DNA from: Antedon mediterranea
Taxonomy: Eukaryota > Echinodermata > Crinoidea > Comatulida > Antedonidae
DNA length: 64,000 bases
Assembly: GCF_964355755.1 (NCBI RefSeq)
Contig: NC_092671.1
Coordinates: 38,953,304-39,017,303 of the forward strand
Reading direction: 5' to 3'
Position 1 is the stretch's first letter. Every line of letters begins with the position of its first letter. Shown piece after piece: positions 1 through 11,116 of the stretch. Under the pieces are notes generated by a model. It saw nothing but the letters and a program-made list of their open reading frames with translations, was not told the origin of the DNA and did not search any database. A program made the translations under genes and the position numbers.

Positions 1-656
1 AGTGAGCGTAACTCGGTTATCTATCAAACAAACCTTTTAAATAGCACCCAATCACCTTATTGCATTAGTATTATAATTGAGGAAAAATAAAGAAAACTGT
101 TTATTGGCAAGTTCCAAATTTGATAAATTAAGATGATTTGATGATGTGAAAATTGGAGAATGTAAGGTAAAAAGAGGAGAAGGTAAACTTTGGAAAAACA
201 GGACAATTTAATTGTCTGTATCAAAAAATATAGCTGGCATAAATAGAATATTTTTCTCATGAACAACAATAGCATATTGACATAAGAAAAACAATATTTT
301 TAGTTATATACATGTACATAGAAGCAAAGCTAATTATTTCATGATTTTGCTTAAGAAAAACAAACAGAAATCAAACAAAATAAAGCAAATTTTACGGGGG
401 ATTGCTGAATGATGAATGTTTGTCCAAAGATCTCATGGTCATCGGAATTCTCGCCTATTCTGCTAACTTCCTTACATTCAATATTCTGTTTCAAATTTGA
501 TAATAAAAAAATAAATTATATATTTTTTTTAAAGTGGATTTCTCATTTATTTTGGTATAATTTTAATCCATTCAGAACTACATCAACTGCGAAAAAGAAT
601 ATGTAAACACTGGTCACAGGTAAACATGTGTAAATAATTATGTTTTATGTGTACAC

Positions 657-693
<37 letters not shown>

Positions 694-746
694 AAAATGT
701 TTTAGATTTTGTTAAAGATGTTGTCACTCAATTCCCAGATGTTTAC
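1..746. other. Intron sequence of the DYNC2I1-like gene
   Basis: AT-rich sequence downstream of the last recognisable exon donor at 746. No further exon with a good acceptor and homology was seen; the next exon presumably lies left of the window. It holds only the TA run at 661-689. Confidence 0.5.
661..689. repeat. (TA)n microsatellite
   Basis: Uninterrupted TA dinucleotides over about 29 bases inside the DYNC2I1-like intron. Confidence 0.95.
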
Positions 747-3426
747 CTCTTTTCTTTTCCTATTTGTATCCGAATGTTCTCTTTCTTCTTTATTTTTCTT
801 ACGTTCTTTATCATCTTCATGTTCTCTCCGTCTATGTTTTTCATCTCGTTTTCTTTCATCTCGTTCTCTACTACCGTTCTCACCGATGTCTTTCTCCTTC
901 CTCTCATATCTTCTCCTATCTTTATTTTTGTCTTTGTCTTCTTTATTTTTACTAGGTTCTCTATCATCCTCATTCTCTTTAAGCCTTCTATGCTTTTCAT
1001 CAGTGTTTTCATGTTTTTCTTGTTCATCTTTACGTTTTCTTTCATCTCGCTTTCTTTCTTCTCGATCCCTGCTACTGCCCTCCTCATGATTTTTATTCCG
1101 TCTCTCAGATCTTCTTTTACCTTTATCACTGCTACCATTTTCTACAGCTTCCTGTGTATACATATGACATATTCACAAGCATAAGCACAAAAATAACAAC
1201 AAAAACATTGCAATAATAGCTCTATAAACCTCTGTCCCAGCAATGTACTTCAGAAATATCATTAACAATGTTCTGAGCCTCAGCAGGGAATAATCTCCAT
1301 CACCATGTTTAGTATGGCTTTCAGCGATTTCACTTAGAACAATCACATAATTTTAAAGCATAATATTTAAAATCTGATATTAAAGTACACAAGTACAGTA
1401 AACATAATCCATCTGACATTTAAACAGCCTAAGCATTACTTACCCTATCTCTATGCCTCTTTTCACGCTCTTTTTCTTTTCGCTTTCTTCTTTCTTCCTC
1501 AGTCTGTAAATAAATTATAGTACGTTTATTTAAATAAACATTTTTATTGGATAATTTAAATATCTGCTGTTCATGACAGTTAGATGATAGCCCTGATTCC
1601 ATAAAATTTAATTAGACACAATAAGGCCATTTTACCCCACTGTGAATTTAACCAGACTACTGTAGGTCAGGCCCATGGGACAAAGTCTGGCAAGCAAAAT
1701 CACATACTTCATCACGATGCCTTCTTTCTTTTTTCCTGTCCGAAGTCCCTACTTCATCCTCATTATCTGCATGTTTTGATCTTTCTTTATCTTCTTTTTT
1801 CTTCCTATCATCAGAAGGATTTCCTGATTTTGTTCGTTCTTCTTCCTTTCTCCTTTCATTCCGTCGTCTTCGTTCTTCATCATCGTCATCTTTAGGTTTT
1901 CTTCGGTCTTTAATATCCTAAAAAATCATAGAATATTGTATTTAAAAATATGCTATCATGTACACAGTAACAGTAAACTTTATTTCTCGGGAAATATGAA
2001 TAAACACAGCATGGGACAATCTCTTCTATACAAAACATGGCATGGAAAAACAGCCATAATACTACCACCATACACAAGTAATATTCATACAAGAGTGTTA
2101 CGAAACTCCAATAATTTTAACTTGTCAAATGCGAGATATTCAATAGACAAATACAAATATTCTTTTTTTCCGCGTACTGTAAGAGCATGGAATGTACTTC
2201 CAGAATGCATTAAACAAGCATCATCACTACAAACCTTTAAATCAACACTTTGGACAAACTTAGATGATTGTACAATCACTATTGCACCACTTGATAGCAT
2301 GTACTGCCAAGTCATGGGCTTCAATTTAATGCAGCAATCGATTTATGTATATTAATGTATGGATGTTGGTTTGTTTGTTTTTTTGTCATTGTTTGGTCAG
2401 TTTTGTGAAGTTAATAAATTTTAAAAAAATAAAAAATTATAAAACAAATTCAGTTAAGTATGATGTTTGCACACCGAGAGACCAGCCCCCTGGCGCATAT
2501 ACCCATGTGGTCCTTTGTCAGTATTCATCCAGATCCAGATGGGAATTACTGTATTTATTATTTATCGCTTACTCTTTCCTTTCCACTGTGCTCTCTTCTA
2601 TTCTCATTATCTCTTGTCGTCTCATGTCTGTCTTTTCCTCTACTTCCACCCTTTTCGTCTCTTCTTTTTCGCCTGTCATGGTCATCTCTTTCACCATCTT
2701 GTTTACTTCTCGACTCTTTAGATCTTTCTTTTCTGGTCTCTTTCATAGAATTCTTTAACTCATCTTCTCCCCATGTATCTACCAGTTTTTTACGCTGAAA
2801 GAATAGAATTTTGTTTAATGCTATATAGTAAATAATATATACAATATGAATACAAATTTGAAAAACTATTATATATCAGTTTTGTTTGTAGCGTAAGGAA
2901 ATTCAAACAATCAAAATCTTTGATTTTCTGTTTAGTACCTGAAACACATCAATATATTATTATTATGATTATTAATTACATATTTAATATTATTACAAAT
3001 ATTAATTATTATTCAGTTTTAACATAATAAAATGTAGCAAATTCAAAATTATTATATAGGCTAGGATAATATGTATATTATTATTACTATTAGCCTAGTA
3101 ATCAAACATTTGTACTAGCCTAGCTAGGCCCAACCCTAGTTACTCTGTCATCTGCTAGGGGTAACCGTTCCTGATGGCCTGGCCTCCTCTCTGCTCTCTC
3201 CAGCCCGTCCGTGTGGCAGGCAGGCCTACTTTACTAATATTATACTACTACTACTACTAGGCCTTTAGTTAGGCTAGTAGTAGTAGTAGCCTAGCCCTAG
3301 CTAGAGCCAGCCTGGCTTACTCTAAACTACGTCCGGCCTAGCTAGCTAAAGTCCATCATTATTAATATTAAACACTTGTGAGTAACAATATAATGTATGA
3401 AATGAACTAACCCTTTCAGAAGGCAT
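747..3426 (-). CDS. DYNC2I1: Dynein-2 intermediate chain 1-like gene, 5' part (partial)
   Basis: Five exons read right to left: 3426-3412, 2794-2573, 1917-1708, 1503-1444 and 1151-747, all with GT/AG borders and all phase 0, giving 304 codons before the gene leaves the window. The N-terminus reads MPSERRKKLVDTWGEDELKN, resembling the start of WDR60/DYNC2I1 (a basic cluster, then DTW and a DDL-like motif). The rest is highly charged Arg/Lys/Glu/Asp sequence, as in the long N-terminal region of that family. The WD40 propeller would lie beyond the left edge. In the family the protein is a subunit of the retrograde intraflagellar transport motor in cilia. The charged stretch alone is not diagnostic (SR-like splicing factors look similar), so the name rests on the first 25 residues. 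The gene lies head-to-head with ATXN7L3. Confidence 0.6.
1936..2425 (+). mobile_element. 3' end of a non-LTR retrotransposon
   Basis: The plus strand encodes a piece ending in a YSFFPRTVRAWNVLPE motif followed by SLQTFKSTL. This is the typical extreme C-terminus of LINE reverse-transcriptase proteins. It is followed by a short 3' region and an A-rich tail near 2420. It sits antisense in intron 2 of the DYNC2I1-like gene. Only the last part of the element remains (5' truncation is usual for LINEs). Confidence 0.7.
3231..3350. repeat. CTAG/AGGCCT-rich palindromic tract
   Basis: (TAC)n, a short spacer and (TAG)n form an inverted repeat around an AGGCCT core, flanked by many CTAG words. It lies in intron 1 of the DYNC2I1-like gene. 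A similar CTAG-rich stretch follows EPG5 exon 1 at 31955-32275. Confidence 0.6.
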
Positions 3427-4437
3427 AGTTTTTAACCAAACGTAGGTTTTAAATCAACTTAAATCATCATGTTTACGCCGATGTTTATTTTCATGGACGG
3501 TGGAATGAGTGATCTGCGCATGCGATTGTATATTGGATACCGATCCTCGATCAGGAATTTGTAATATATGAATGGCCGAGAATATTCAATATCGAGTGTG
3601 ATCGCAATTTATTTATTTAAAGTTTATGACAGAGCCTACTCATAGCCTTTGACATTATGCAGGAATTACCAATGTTTTGATTGTGGTTTGTATGGATCTG
3701 GTGTTTAAAATAATTATCTTAGTACTTTATTGTATGGGACAACGTAAGAATTATCAAGAAAACAGACATTTGTAACAAAAAAGTATAGATTTATAAGGTT
3801 GGTTAGTAATTAAACAAATTAGGCGACTTTATAATATACAATTAAAAAATATATTTCACGTACATGTTCATAGAAGGACTTTTCCTTTCTTGTTGCCGAC
3901 GATCCGATCTAAATTTGTATAATAAAAGGTTGTGGCAAATGCAGGTATATGATGACTGTGTGTAGCCTTGGCCCCCTTGAAGTAGGTTCCTATTTGACAC
4001 ACCTAGTCTAGACATTACATAAAAAATAGAACTTTGTGGCCTACAATCTGTAAAATGACACCTCTTCTTAATCTTGATAAGATTTCTCATTTCAGCAAAA
4101 AAATCATTAATAAATGTTTTTGTTTATTCATTGTTCATTATAATTTACATATTTTAATTTTGAAGGAAATTAGTCATGAGTACAGTGTATGCTTTTAGAT
4201 TGAAACTAGATGATTCAAAGATTTAGAATTAAAAACTTATTTAATCTTCTCAGCTCCTATGATTAATTATTTAAATTTGCATAAATGATTTCAGTTGCTT
4301 TGTATTTTTTCTTTCATAGATTTCAACATGCGTACGATGTGATGACAAGATCTATTTTTAGTGGGATTTGCTAAATAATTAAAGTAGAGCTGGAAGGGTT
4401 ACTAGTAACTTCAGCGTGCTTCTCAACCCAGTCTCTG
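3427..4437. promoter_or_regulatory. Head-to-head intergenic promoter region
   Basis: About 1 kb separates the start codons of the DYNC2I1-like gene (minus) and ATXN7L3 (plus). No TATA box is evident. The half next to DYNC2I1 carries an NRF1-like palindrome. The half next to ATXN7L3 is AT-rich with nothing recognisable, and the transcription start sites are not visible. Confidence 0.5.
3515..3524. promoter_or_regulatory. NRF1-like site TGCGCATGCG
   Basis: The palindrome TGCGCATGCG matches the core of the NRF1 consensus. It lies about 90 bp upstream of the DYNC2I1-like start codon, a usual distance for NRF1 in TATA-less housekeeping promoters. Binding is inferred from the sequence only. Confidence 0.5.
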
Positions 4438-7400
4438 ATGGAAGGCCTGCTCACTGCTGTTTCCGTCGATGGTAGTGAAAGCATAGAAAACCCATTCCTT
4501 GTAAGAATACTGGTCGACATAAACATTTTGTAAAAATAAAACATAATCAATTCAATACCGTTCTGTTTTTTTTTGTAGGCATTACTGGAACAAAAATCAA
4601 GATTAAATATGGATTCTGCCTTCCATTCATTTATTAAATTTTCAACTTTTTCGACTAAAGCTCTGTCTACACTATGATCAAACTAGTTTGACAAAAAAAA
4701 TGTGATGTGCCCATGACATGACATCATCATTTCCATATATAGGCACATCACACCAAGTTTGATAGTGTGGACAGAGCTTAACTGTCCATATCAAATTCTT
4801 CTTTGCTCTTTTTAAACATTTCCGTTTGAACATAAATATATCTTTGAATAGAAATAGAAAATATATCTCACTCACCATTGGACCATCATGGTGTTTGGCT
4901 GGGCCACTGTACCCTTTAATGGAAAATATTTCAACCATTACAAAAAATATATAGACATGATGACCACCATATATGGGCACATCACACTTTCGTGTCAAAC
5001 TCGTTTGATAGTGTAAATAGAGCTTAAGTCTACACAGACTTCTTTAATAAAAGTGTTTGAATTGTCACCTACTATATAGACTAATGTTTGTTATTTGTCG
5101 TTTTTACAGCCATACACTGAAGATGTGTTCAATGAAGTGCTTGATGAGGTAACACTTGGCTTGTGTTTTGAAATTCACCGATCATGCAAAATAGGAACAT
5201 TCTTCTTAGACGAGGTTGATGAGGAGTAAGAAATCTTTTATCTTTTTTATTATTAACCTTTTTACGTTTAAATATTAAGTATTGTGACCTAGCTTATCAT
5301 GTTCTGTCCTTAATCTTACTATAATTAATCAAATCTGTCCGGGTTTATTCAACGACTAGGTGTCACGCGGTCTTCAAACTTCAAACAAAGGGGAATAATA
5401 ATGCACATATACAATATAATTCAGAACTAAACTTTTTTATAGCCTTGTACATCAAACCTATGATAATAATTATTTTTATTTTAATTAATTTTTGCAGCTC
5501 GCAGAAAGATTATGGTAAGTATGACAGAATCTATAATATGTGTGTCAATAATAAATTGTTAATGTCAATAATAGTGTCCCTGAGGTCTTTAATAATAGTG
5601 TCCCTTCTTTTTAAGCTCTGTCTACACTATCAAACTTATGTGTCGAAAAAATGTGATTTGCCCATATATGGTGAAAAATGATGTCATATCACTACCATAT
5701 TTTGTCAAACTCATATTCAAATCTTAGCAATTTCACAGAAATTCCACACTATCGCCAGAAAAAAACTACTAAAACAAGCGGCACAAGGATTTTTTAAAAT
5801 AATTGTTTTTTAAATTTGTTTAGCCATTGCTTATTTTTCATTATCAGAAATAGTACAACAAGAGGGTTTGGATGTATTTGGAAACCCTCCACAAAAGAAA
5901 CAGTTGGAATGTGTTTGTCCTAACTGTGACCGTAACTTAGCTGCGTCAAGATTTGCACCACATCTAGAAAAATGTCTTGGAATGGGCAGAAACAGTAGTC
6001 GTATAGCTAGTAGAAGGTAATTTAAATATCTCAACTTTTATTTCAATTATTATATAGTTCCCAGTAGAGACACAACACATCGACGTCACGCAAAGTAAGG
6101 GATTTGATCAATCACAAGCGATGAATTATTCGTACTGCCGCTTGTCATTGGTCAACTCGCTTGCATTGCATCTATTTCCTTGCGCTGCCTCCTAGTGGGC
6201 GCCAAACTTTAGCAAGAAGCTATAAGTATATTGTCAGTTGATTGCTTCATAATCATAAGACTAATTTGCATAACCAGGGCAACATATACTGTATGCTAAT
6301 TCTCACTGAATAGTTAGTAACCTATGCAATATTGACTCTGTGTTATATTATGCATGCAGTGTATTGTCTGTATTATAACATTAAATTTTGCAAAAGCTTC
6401 TGTTCACATGACCAGCAAAGCATTGGTTTTTTATTTTCTTAATTAGCATGTATGCTAAATCTTTGCTAACTAAACACTAGATTCAGTTGCTGTTTGCATT
6501 AAACCACCATAACATTGTTTGACACAGATGTTTCATGTGGAAATGATTTGTAATGAAAGCAATAATCATTGTAATTTCTTACCCTTTTTACTTATTATAT
6601 TTTATGAATTATTTTCTAGAATTGCAAATAAAGTTGAAAGTGATAATGAAGATGATGAATCAACTGATCTATCATACAATCCAGACAGACGTAGTAAGTG
6701 TTTACAACTAAACCTTCCCAGGGCTACTCACCCTTACATATTATGTCAGCACTTGATCCAGGATTTTGAAATCGGGGCTCAGGGCCTAACAATAAGGTTT
6801 ATAGCAAATAGCGTGCGCTAAGCATGGTGGAAAGGATTTGGAAGCAAGCGTCACACTGCGTACGTACGTGATTTTTTGTTTGTATGTACGCGTTGTGATG
6901 TTTGCGCCCAAACTCTTCCCATCATGCATTGTGCAATGACGTTCCTCGCAAGGAGTCAAGCTATTTGCGATAAACCTTATTGTAAAATGATGTGCTGAAC
7001 TTAACTTAATGTCCTATCTTTTACGTTGAATCTGCCTATGTTTATTAACCTTCCGTCCACACCACAATTACACAGTAAACGCATTATTGTAAAAATGTTA
7101 ACATAACAAACTAATAAAATAATAGTTTACACACCACCTGGTTATTAGAATTCTTTTCATTGGCTTTTCCTATCAACTATTCAACAGTAAACTAAAGGTT
7201 GTTTATTTTTTTTAACAGATACAAAAAAGAAACGGGAAAAGCTAAGCAATAATTCTCCACGTCTAAAATCTAAGTTTTCAAAAAATAGTAGAAATGGTGA
7301 GTATAATGAATGAGCAGTAAGATTCTTGTGTCAACATTTGTGTATTGCATATATGGACATGATGATGTCATATCACTACCATATTTGGGCATATTACTAC

Positions 7401-10400
7401 CATATTTGGGCACATCACACTTTTTTTGTCAAAATATTAGACAGAGCTTTAGACTTGAAATTTCTTTTACATTGAAACGCTTTATTTATTATTTTCTTTT
7501 CACTTGAAAACACATAGATGACAAAATTTGCTTTATAAATTCACACTACAGTTTTTTCATTTCAAATATTAATTTAAACATATGTCTACAGTCCTGATTA
7601 ACCCTAAACCTCTGTCTACACTATCAAACTTTATTTGACAAAAATATGTGACGTGCCCATATATGGGCATAATGGTGTCATATCACTACCATATTTGGGT
7701 ATATTAATACCATATTTGGGCACATTCAATTTTTTTGTCAAACTCGTTTGACAGGGTAGACAGATCTTTACACACATCAACCAATCATCACTGAAATAAT
7801 ACACATTAAAATACCAACAATTGTATTATATTTAACAATATTTATTTATTCGTATAGTGTATCATTATTACAACTCTTTACTTGTTTTATATTTATATTT
7901 ATTTTACTTATATAAAATTTGTATGTTATCATAAATGTTATGTGAGCGATTGTGCCTGACATGAATTTACGCAAGGATCAAATAAATCTGAATCTTAATT
8001 ACAGGGCATAATAATGAGATGTCTAGTGGTATAGATGCTGCTGGTGTCATAGCATACAAGGGGTCAAATTCTTACCGGCTAGAAACAATGACTCTTGAGG
8101 AGCGTAAGCAGTTACTCATGTCTACGTGCGGAGTCATCTCAGAACACACAAAAAAAATGTGCACAAAGTAAGAAATATACATAATATTATACTGCTATGA
8201 CTTTATCCAAATTCCCTCACTTGCACTGATGAAGGGCTAGTGTTGCCCGAAAGCTCTGCTAACTTTTCTGGCTATTTACTTTATCGTTTTGATTTAGCTT
8301 TTCGCCTTTTTTTTTTGTATCTCCATTGAGATCCAGCCACTGATACCCACAGCATTGTCATTTTTTTCAGTAATTTGCCTTTGGATTAATATTATACTGT
8401 ATATACATATATTAATTTATATGTTTCTCTTGTCCGTCCCCATCTTGAATACTGTAGTGTTGTGTCTAATTCGTTTTCGTCTGTTCATAGTACCCGTCTT
8501 CAAAGAGTCCAAGATCGTTTTGTTCGTTTTGTGTATTCTACTTGTCACTGTCCTCCTTTGTCTGTCTCTCTTCCTTCGCTTGTCTCTCGTCGTTCTATGT
8601 TCAATCTTCAGTTTTTGTATAAATGTATGAATTCCCGTTTCAATTGTAATTTTATCTCCTTGTTTTCCTTTCATGTTCAGTAAGGGCCTTGATAAAACAT
8701 ACAAATACATACATATAAAATATATAATATGCACAACGATGAGTGGGTGGTTAACAGCAATTTTAGACAAAGATTTACCATATTTCGTAAAAAATGTATA
8801 ATTTAGAAAATTGTCTTCTTTGGCAAAATAAGATATTAAAATTCATTGAGAATACTATAAAAGTTACAAACAATATTGCAACATTTAAAAAAGAATAGAA
8901 GATCTGTAAGTGGAATTATATAAAATTAAATATTTGTTTATTTCAACAATATTTAACGATGGTGGTCCATCCATTTATAGAATTTTTATTTGTACGGTAA
9001 CATTTAGATCAAATCTTCCTTCTTTCCACACAGGTCACTAAGATGTCCCCAGCATACAGATGAACAGAGGAGGGGGGTTCGCAAACAGTTATTGACCCCC
9101 GATACTGATGCTAGAACAAGATTTGAAGGGTATGTTCACATTAGTAAATTTATTAATTTGTTTTGTATTGAAAAGTATTTATAGTTCAATGTAAAAACTG
9201 TCATTATACGTTCTAAAGATTTAATTTAATTATTATTTGGTTTGATGCATGTTGATATAAAGTTTGCAGTACATCACGTATATTTAGTTCTGAAAAGAAC
9301 TGTTGAGTTTCTCGACGTTTCGATCAATATACTTTGATTGTCTTCAGATGTGTGGTTTGGTACAGTTATTTTAAATTAGTGTTGAATAAAGGTCTTAATT
9401 ATATTTCCAGAAAGATTATTAATTACAATTGCATATTTAAACAAGAATATTTCTTACAAAAAACGCTGCTCGCTTATTGTTATTGCTAAGGTCAAGTCTG
9501 GGGGTCACTTCATCACGCCTAGATACTTCAAGTATCCTATTACAAACAAAAACTTCAATGGACTGTTTTGATAATAATTCAATGATTATCTGACAGCGAA
9601 TTATATCATGGGACTCATAAATACCAGAATGCTTTGGGATTTGTCGTTAGACTCTTTTCTCAGCCGTTTTTGGATTCAACAGGTGGTACCAATAAATTAT
9701 AGTGGAGTTTCCATTTTAACAAAAATGTCAAAGTGTAGTACTATAAAGCTGCTTGATTTCATCTAATGAATGAGTCATCTCGTGTGACGTAGCGGGCTAG
9801 AGCAGCAGCGTGAAAATGCAAAATTAAAAAACTAGAATTTTAACATTTTTCTAATTTATTGTACATGTATGAATTTTAACTTTTTTTAAATCTGTTTGAG
9901 ATTTAAAACTGTTTATAATCTTCTTTATTCATCTTTATGTTTGAATGTTGTTTGTATATTTTTGTATTGTTTTTAAGAGGGGCTCTTCACGTCAGCTGTT
10001 AGAGCTACCTTTGTAGACAAAGTTGAATAAATGAATATTATTACGTTGTAGTCTTTATCTTGCTTGCTTACCAATGTCTTTGGTTCAAATCCTGCCTTTG
10101 TCACGCTAGGATTTTCTCATAACAAAAATTCTGGCACAACACTTTATTATCAAGTAACTGCTATTTAATGATCTGTATTGAAGTTAAAAGCTATTAAAAA
10201 TTGTTTTGCAGAGGAACAGGAGAAGGGGATGAAATACAAGTTGACATAGATAGTTATGAAGATGGTGACGGACAAGCACTACGGGATACGTTGAGTAGAT
10301 TACAGTATGAGGCTGCCCCCACTGGCTCCACAAACCCTTCTCCCGCGGACTCAACTTCTACAATACGTAAGTCTGATGATTTCAAAATAGTGGATTATAG

Positions 10401-10937
10401 TATTTACTGTTACTGTTCTTGTAGCCGTCGTCTTCTGACAACAAATGGCCATCATTGATGGATACTTAGTATCAGTTGACTTCACTGCTGGTGAACTCGA
10501 GATTCACATTTATACCGTGCTATACACTTTATTTCATTTTAATTATTGAGAATAAGAGCTACGTTACTTATCAAAATATTTAAATTGTACTGGTGAACTG
10601 GGGACCCTGACAGGTACTTTCCCCTCAGGTCAGGGGATCCCGGAGCTCATCAGGGGCAGGGATGCTCAAATCCCTGAATGGTGCATCCACAGCCTAATGC
10701 TATGAGTGCTTACTGATTATCCATATATTAATCAGTGTAATATTTATATTCTGTTGACAGTGAATTTGTTGCAGCTTGTAGTTTTGTTTTAATAATTTCT
10801 CCACAGATTCAAATGACGGTGGTGGTTCAAAGAAACGTAAAAAGTCATCGAAATTAACCCAACGAAAAAAAACTAAATCCAAAACACCTCTTCATATACA
10901 AATTCCATCGCAGCAAGGGTATGATGCATTAGACTGA
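4438..10937 (+). CDS. ATXN7L3: Ataxin-7-like protein 3 (Sgf11), SAGA DUB module subunit
   Basis: Ten exons: 4438-4500, 5110-5225, 5498-5514, 5848-6016, 6620-6693, 7219-7296, 8005-8167, 9034-9129, 10212-10366 and 10807-10937. Phases agree throughout and total 354 codons including the stop, close to the roughly 350 aa human protein. The N-terminal helix region reads [20 protein letters not shown]. The Sgf11 zinc finger (exon 4) has CVCPNC, then H and C within [20 protein letters not shown]. The SCA7-type zinc-binding segment (exons 7-8) has [12 protein letters not shown] followed by [11 protein letters not shown]. The tail is lysine-rich. In the family the protein joins USP22, ENY2 and ATXN7 in the SAGA deubiquitinase module and helps remove ubiquitin from histone H2B. 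The short first exon is the least certain; its start is supported by phase and by the donor at 4501. Confidence 0.95.
4658..4779 (-). repeat. Palindromic MITE family A, copy 1
   Basis: Both terminal inverted repeats (AAGCTCTGTCTACACTATG and its mirror) flanked by TA. It is in reverse orientation (the CTAGTTTGAC arm comes first), in ATXN7L3 intron 1, and slightly shortened in the centre. Confidence 0.8.
4950..5026 (+). repeat. MITE family A, copy 2 (right half)
   Basis: Only the right arm remains, from the central CATGATGA to GAGCTTAA. It lies in the same intron as copy 1. Confidence 0.65.
5498..5514 (+). other. ATXN7L3: 17-nt microexon of ATXN7L3
   Basis: A TTTTGCAG acceptor and a GTAAGT donor enclose 17 nt. 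Using it joins phase 2 of exon 2 to phase 1 of exon 4 and encodes DSQKDY before [12 protein letters not shown], matching the human SMKDFEIVDQPGLDIFG region. Skipping it would break the frame. Confidence 0.85.
5613..5715 (+). repeat. MITE family A, copy 3 (right end lost)
   Basis: The left terminus is intact; the element breaks off after the TTTTGTCAAACT segment. It lies between the microexon and exon 4 of ATXN7L3. Confidence 0.75.
6058..6211. repeat. Palindromic MITE family B, copy 1
   Basis: Diverged inverted repeat with arms of the TTCCCACTAG...CTAGTGGGAA type and an inner CAATCACAAGCGATG / CGCTTGTCATTGGTC palindrome. It lies in ATXN7L3 intron 4. Confidence 0.7.
6789..6983. repeat. 195-bp foldback element
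   Basis: The termini ACAATAAGGTTTATAGCAAA and TTTGCGATAAACCTTATTGT are near-perfect inverted repeats. The interior contains further complementary GC-richer stretches (GCGTACGTACG). It is a single copy in the window, in ATXN7L3 intron 5. Confidence 0.75.
7335..7452 (+). repeat. MITE family A, copy 4 (left end lost)
   Basis: Central and right parts with a duplicated ACTACCATATTTGGGC segment. It lies in ATXN7L3 intron 6. Confidence 0.7.
7607..7769 (+). repeat. MITE family A, copy 5
   Basis: Full-length but diverged copy (CCTCTGTCTACACTATC ... GGTAGACAGATCTT) with two TTTGGG repeats in the centre. It lies in ATXN7L3 intron 6, 155 bp after copy 4. Confidence 0.75.
7860..8000 (+). mobile_element. 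Possible LINE 3' tail
   Basis: It ends in GGATCAAATAAATCTGAATC, the style of tail seen after many non-LTR elements. No coding sequence is left. It sits directly before exon 7 of ATXN7L3. Confidence 0.3.
8190..8390 (+). mobile_element. Dispersed repeat R with hammerhead-like core, copy 1
   Basis: Shares the ordered blocks TTATCCAAATTCC, CACTGATGAAGGGC, GCCCGAAAGCTCTGC, GAGATCCAGCCACTGATACC and AATTTGCCTTTGGAT with 48612-48785 and 62190-63672. The CTGATGA...GAAA arrangement (8226-8252) with a GGGC/GCCC stem resembles a hammerhead ribozyme. Penelope-like retroelements are the best-known carriers of such motifs in animals, so that origin is an inference. Confidence 0.6.
8390..8690 (+). mobile_element. 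Non-LTR reverse transcriptase fragment
   Basis: The plus frame reads [20 protein letters not shown], then [11 protein letters not shown] and [16 protein letters not shown]. These match the conserved C-terminal part of LINE reverse transcriptases (LEYCS, LQ.VQ.RF.R, SRR..L..LFLYK). About 100 codons survive, in ATXN7L3 intron 7 directly after repeat R. Confidence 0.75.
9251..9352 (-). mobile_element. Dispersed repeat P with hammerhead-like core, copy 1
   Basis: On the minus strand CTGAAGA, a potential ATCAA/TTGAT stem, then GAAACGTC fit the hammerhead order CUGANGA-stem II-GAAA with a palindromic ACGU stem III. A second copy is at 41371-41455. This pattern is known from Penelope-like elements; activity is untested. 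Confidence 0.5.
9830..10032 (+). mobile_element. Possible LINE 3' end
   Basis: An AT-rich stretch ends in GAGCTACCTTTGTAGACAAA and a GAATAAATGAATA tail, the usual look of a non-LTR 3' UTR. No protein remnant is visible. Confidence 0.35.
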
Positions 10938-11116
10938 GGGAACACGACCATTGAATGAGGTGGTGGTTCGGTAATGCTTATACTTGCCTCAAAAAGAAAG
11001 ACTAATATTGGTAATGGCATGACGTACTATATGAACAAGTTGTACAAAAACTAAACATTGTACTTCTTGTAAATGTTGCAGGACTTTTTGTATTTCGTGG
11101 CCATATATCTATTAGC

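Noticed and set aside
709-1184. Ser/Phe/Leu-rich plus-strand frames
   Set aside because: Antisense shadow of the charged DYNC2I1-like exon 5.
4580-4657. Extra ATXN7L3 exon after TTTTTTGTAG
   Set aside because: No donor before the MITE that follows and no similarity; exon 1 joins exon 2 directly in phase 0.
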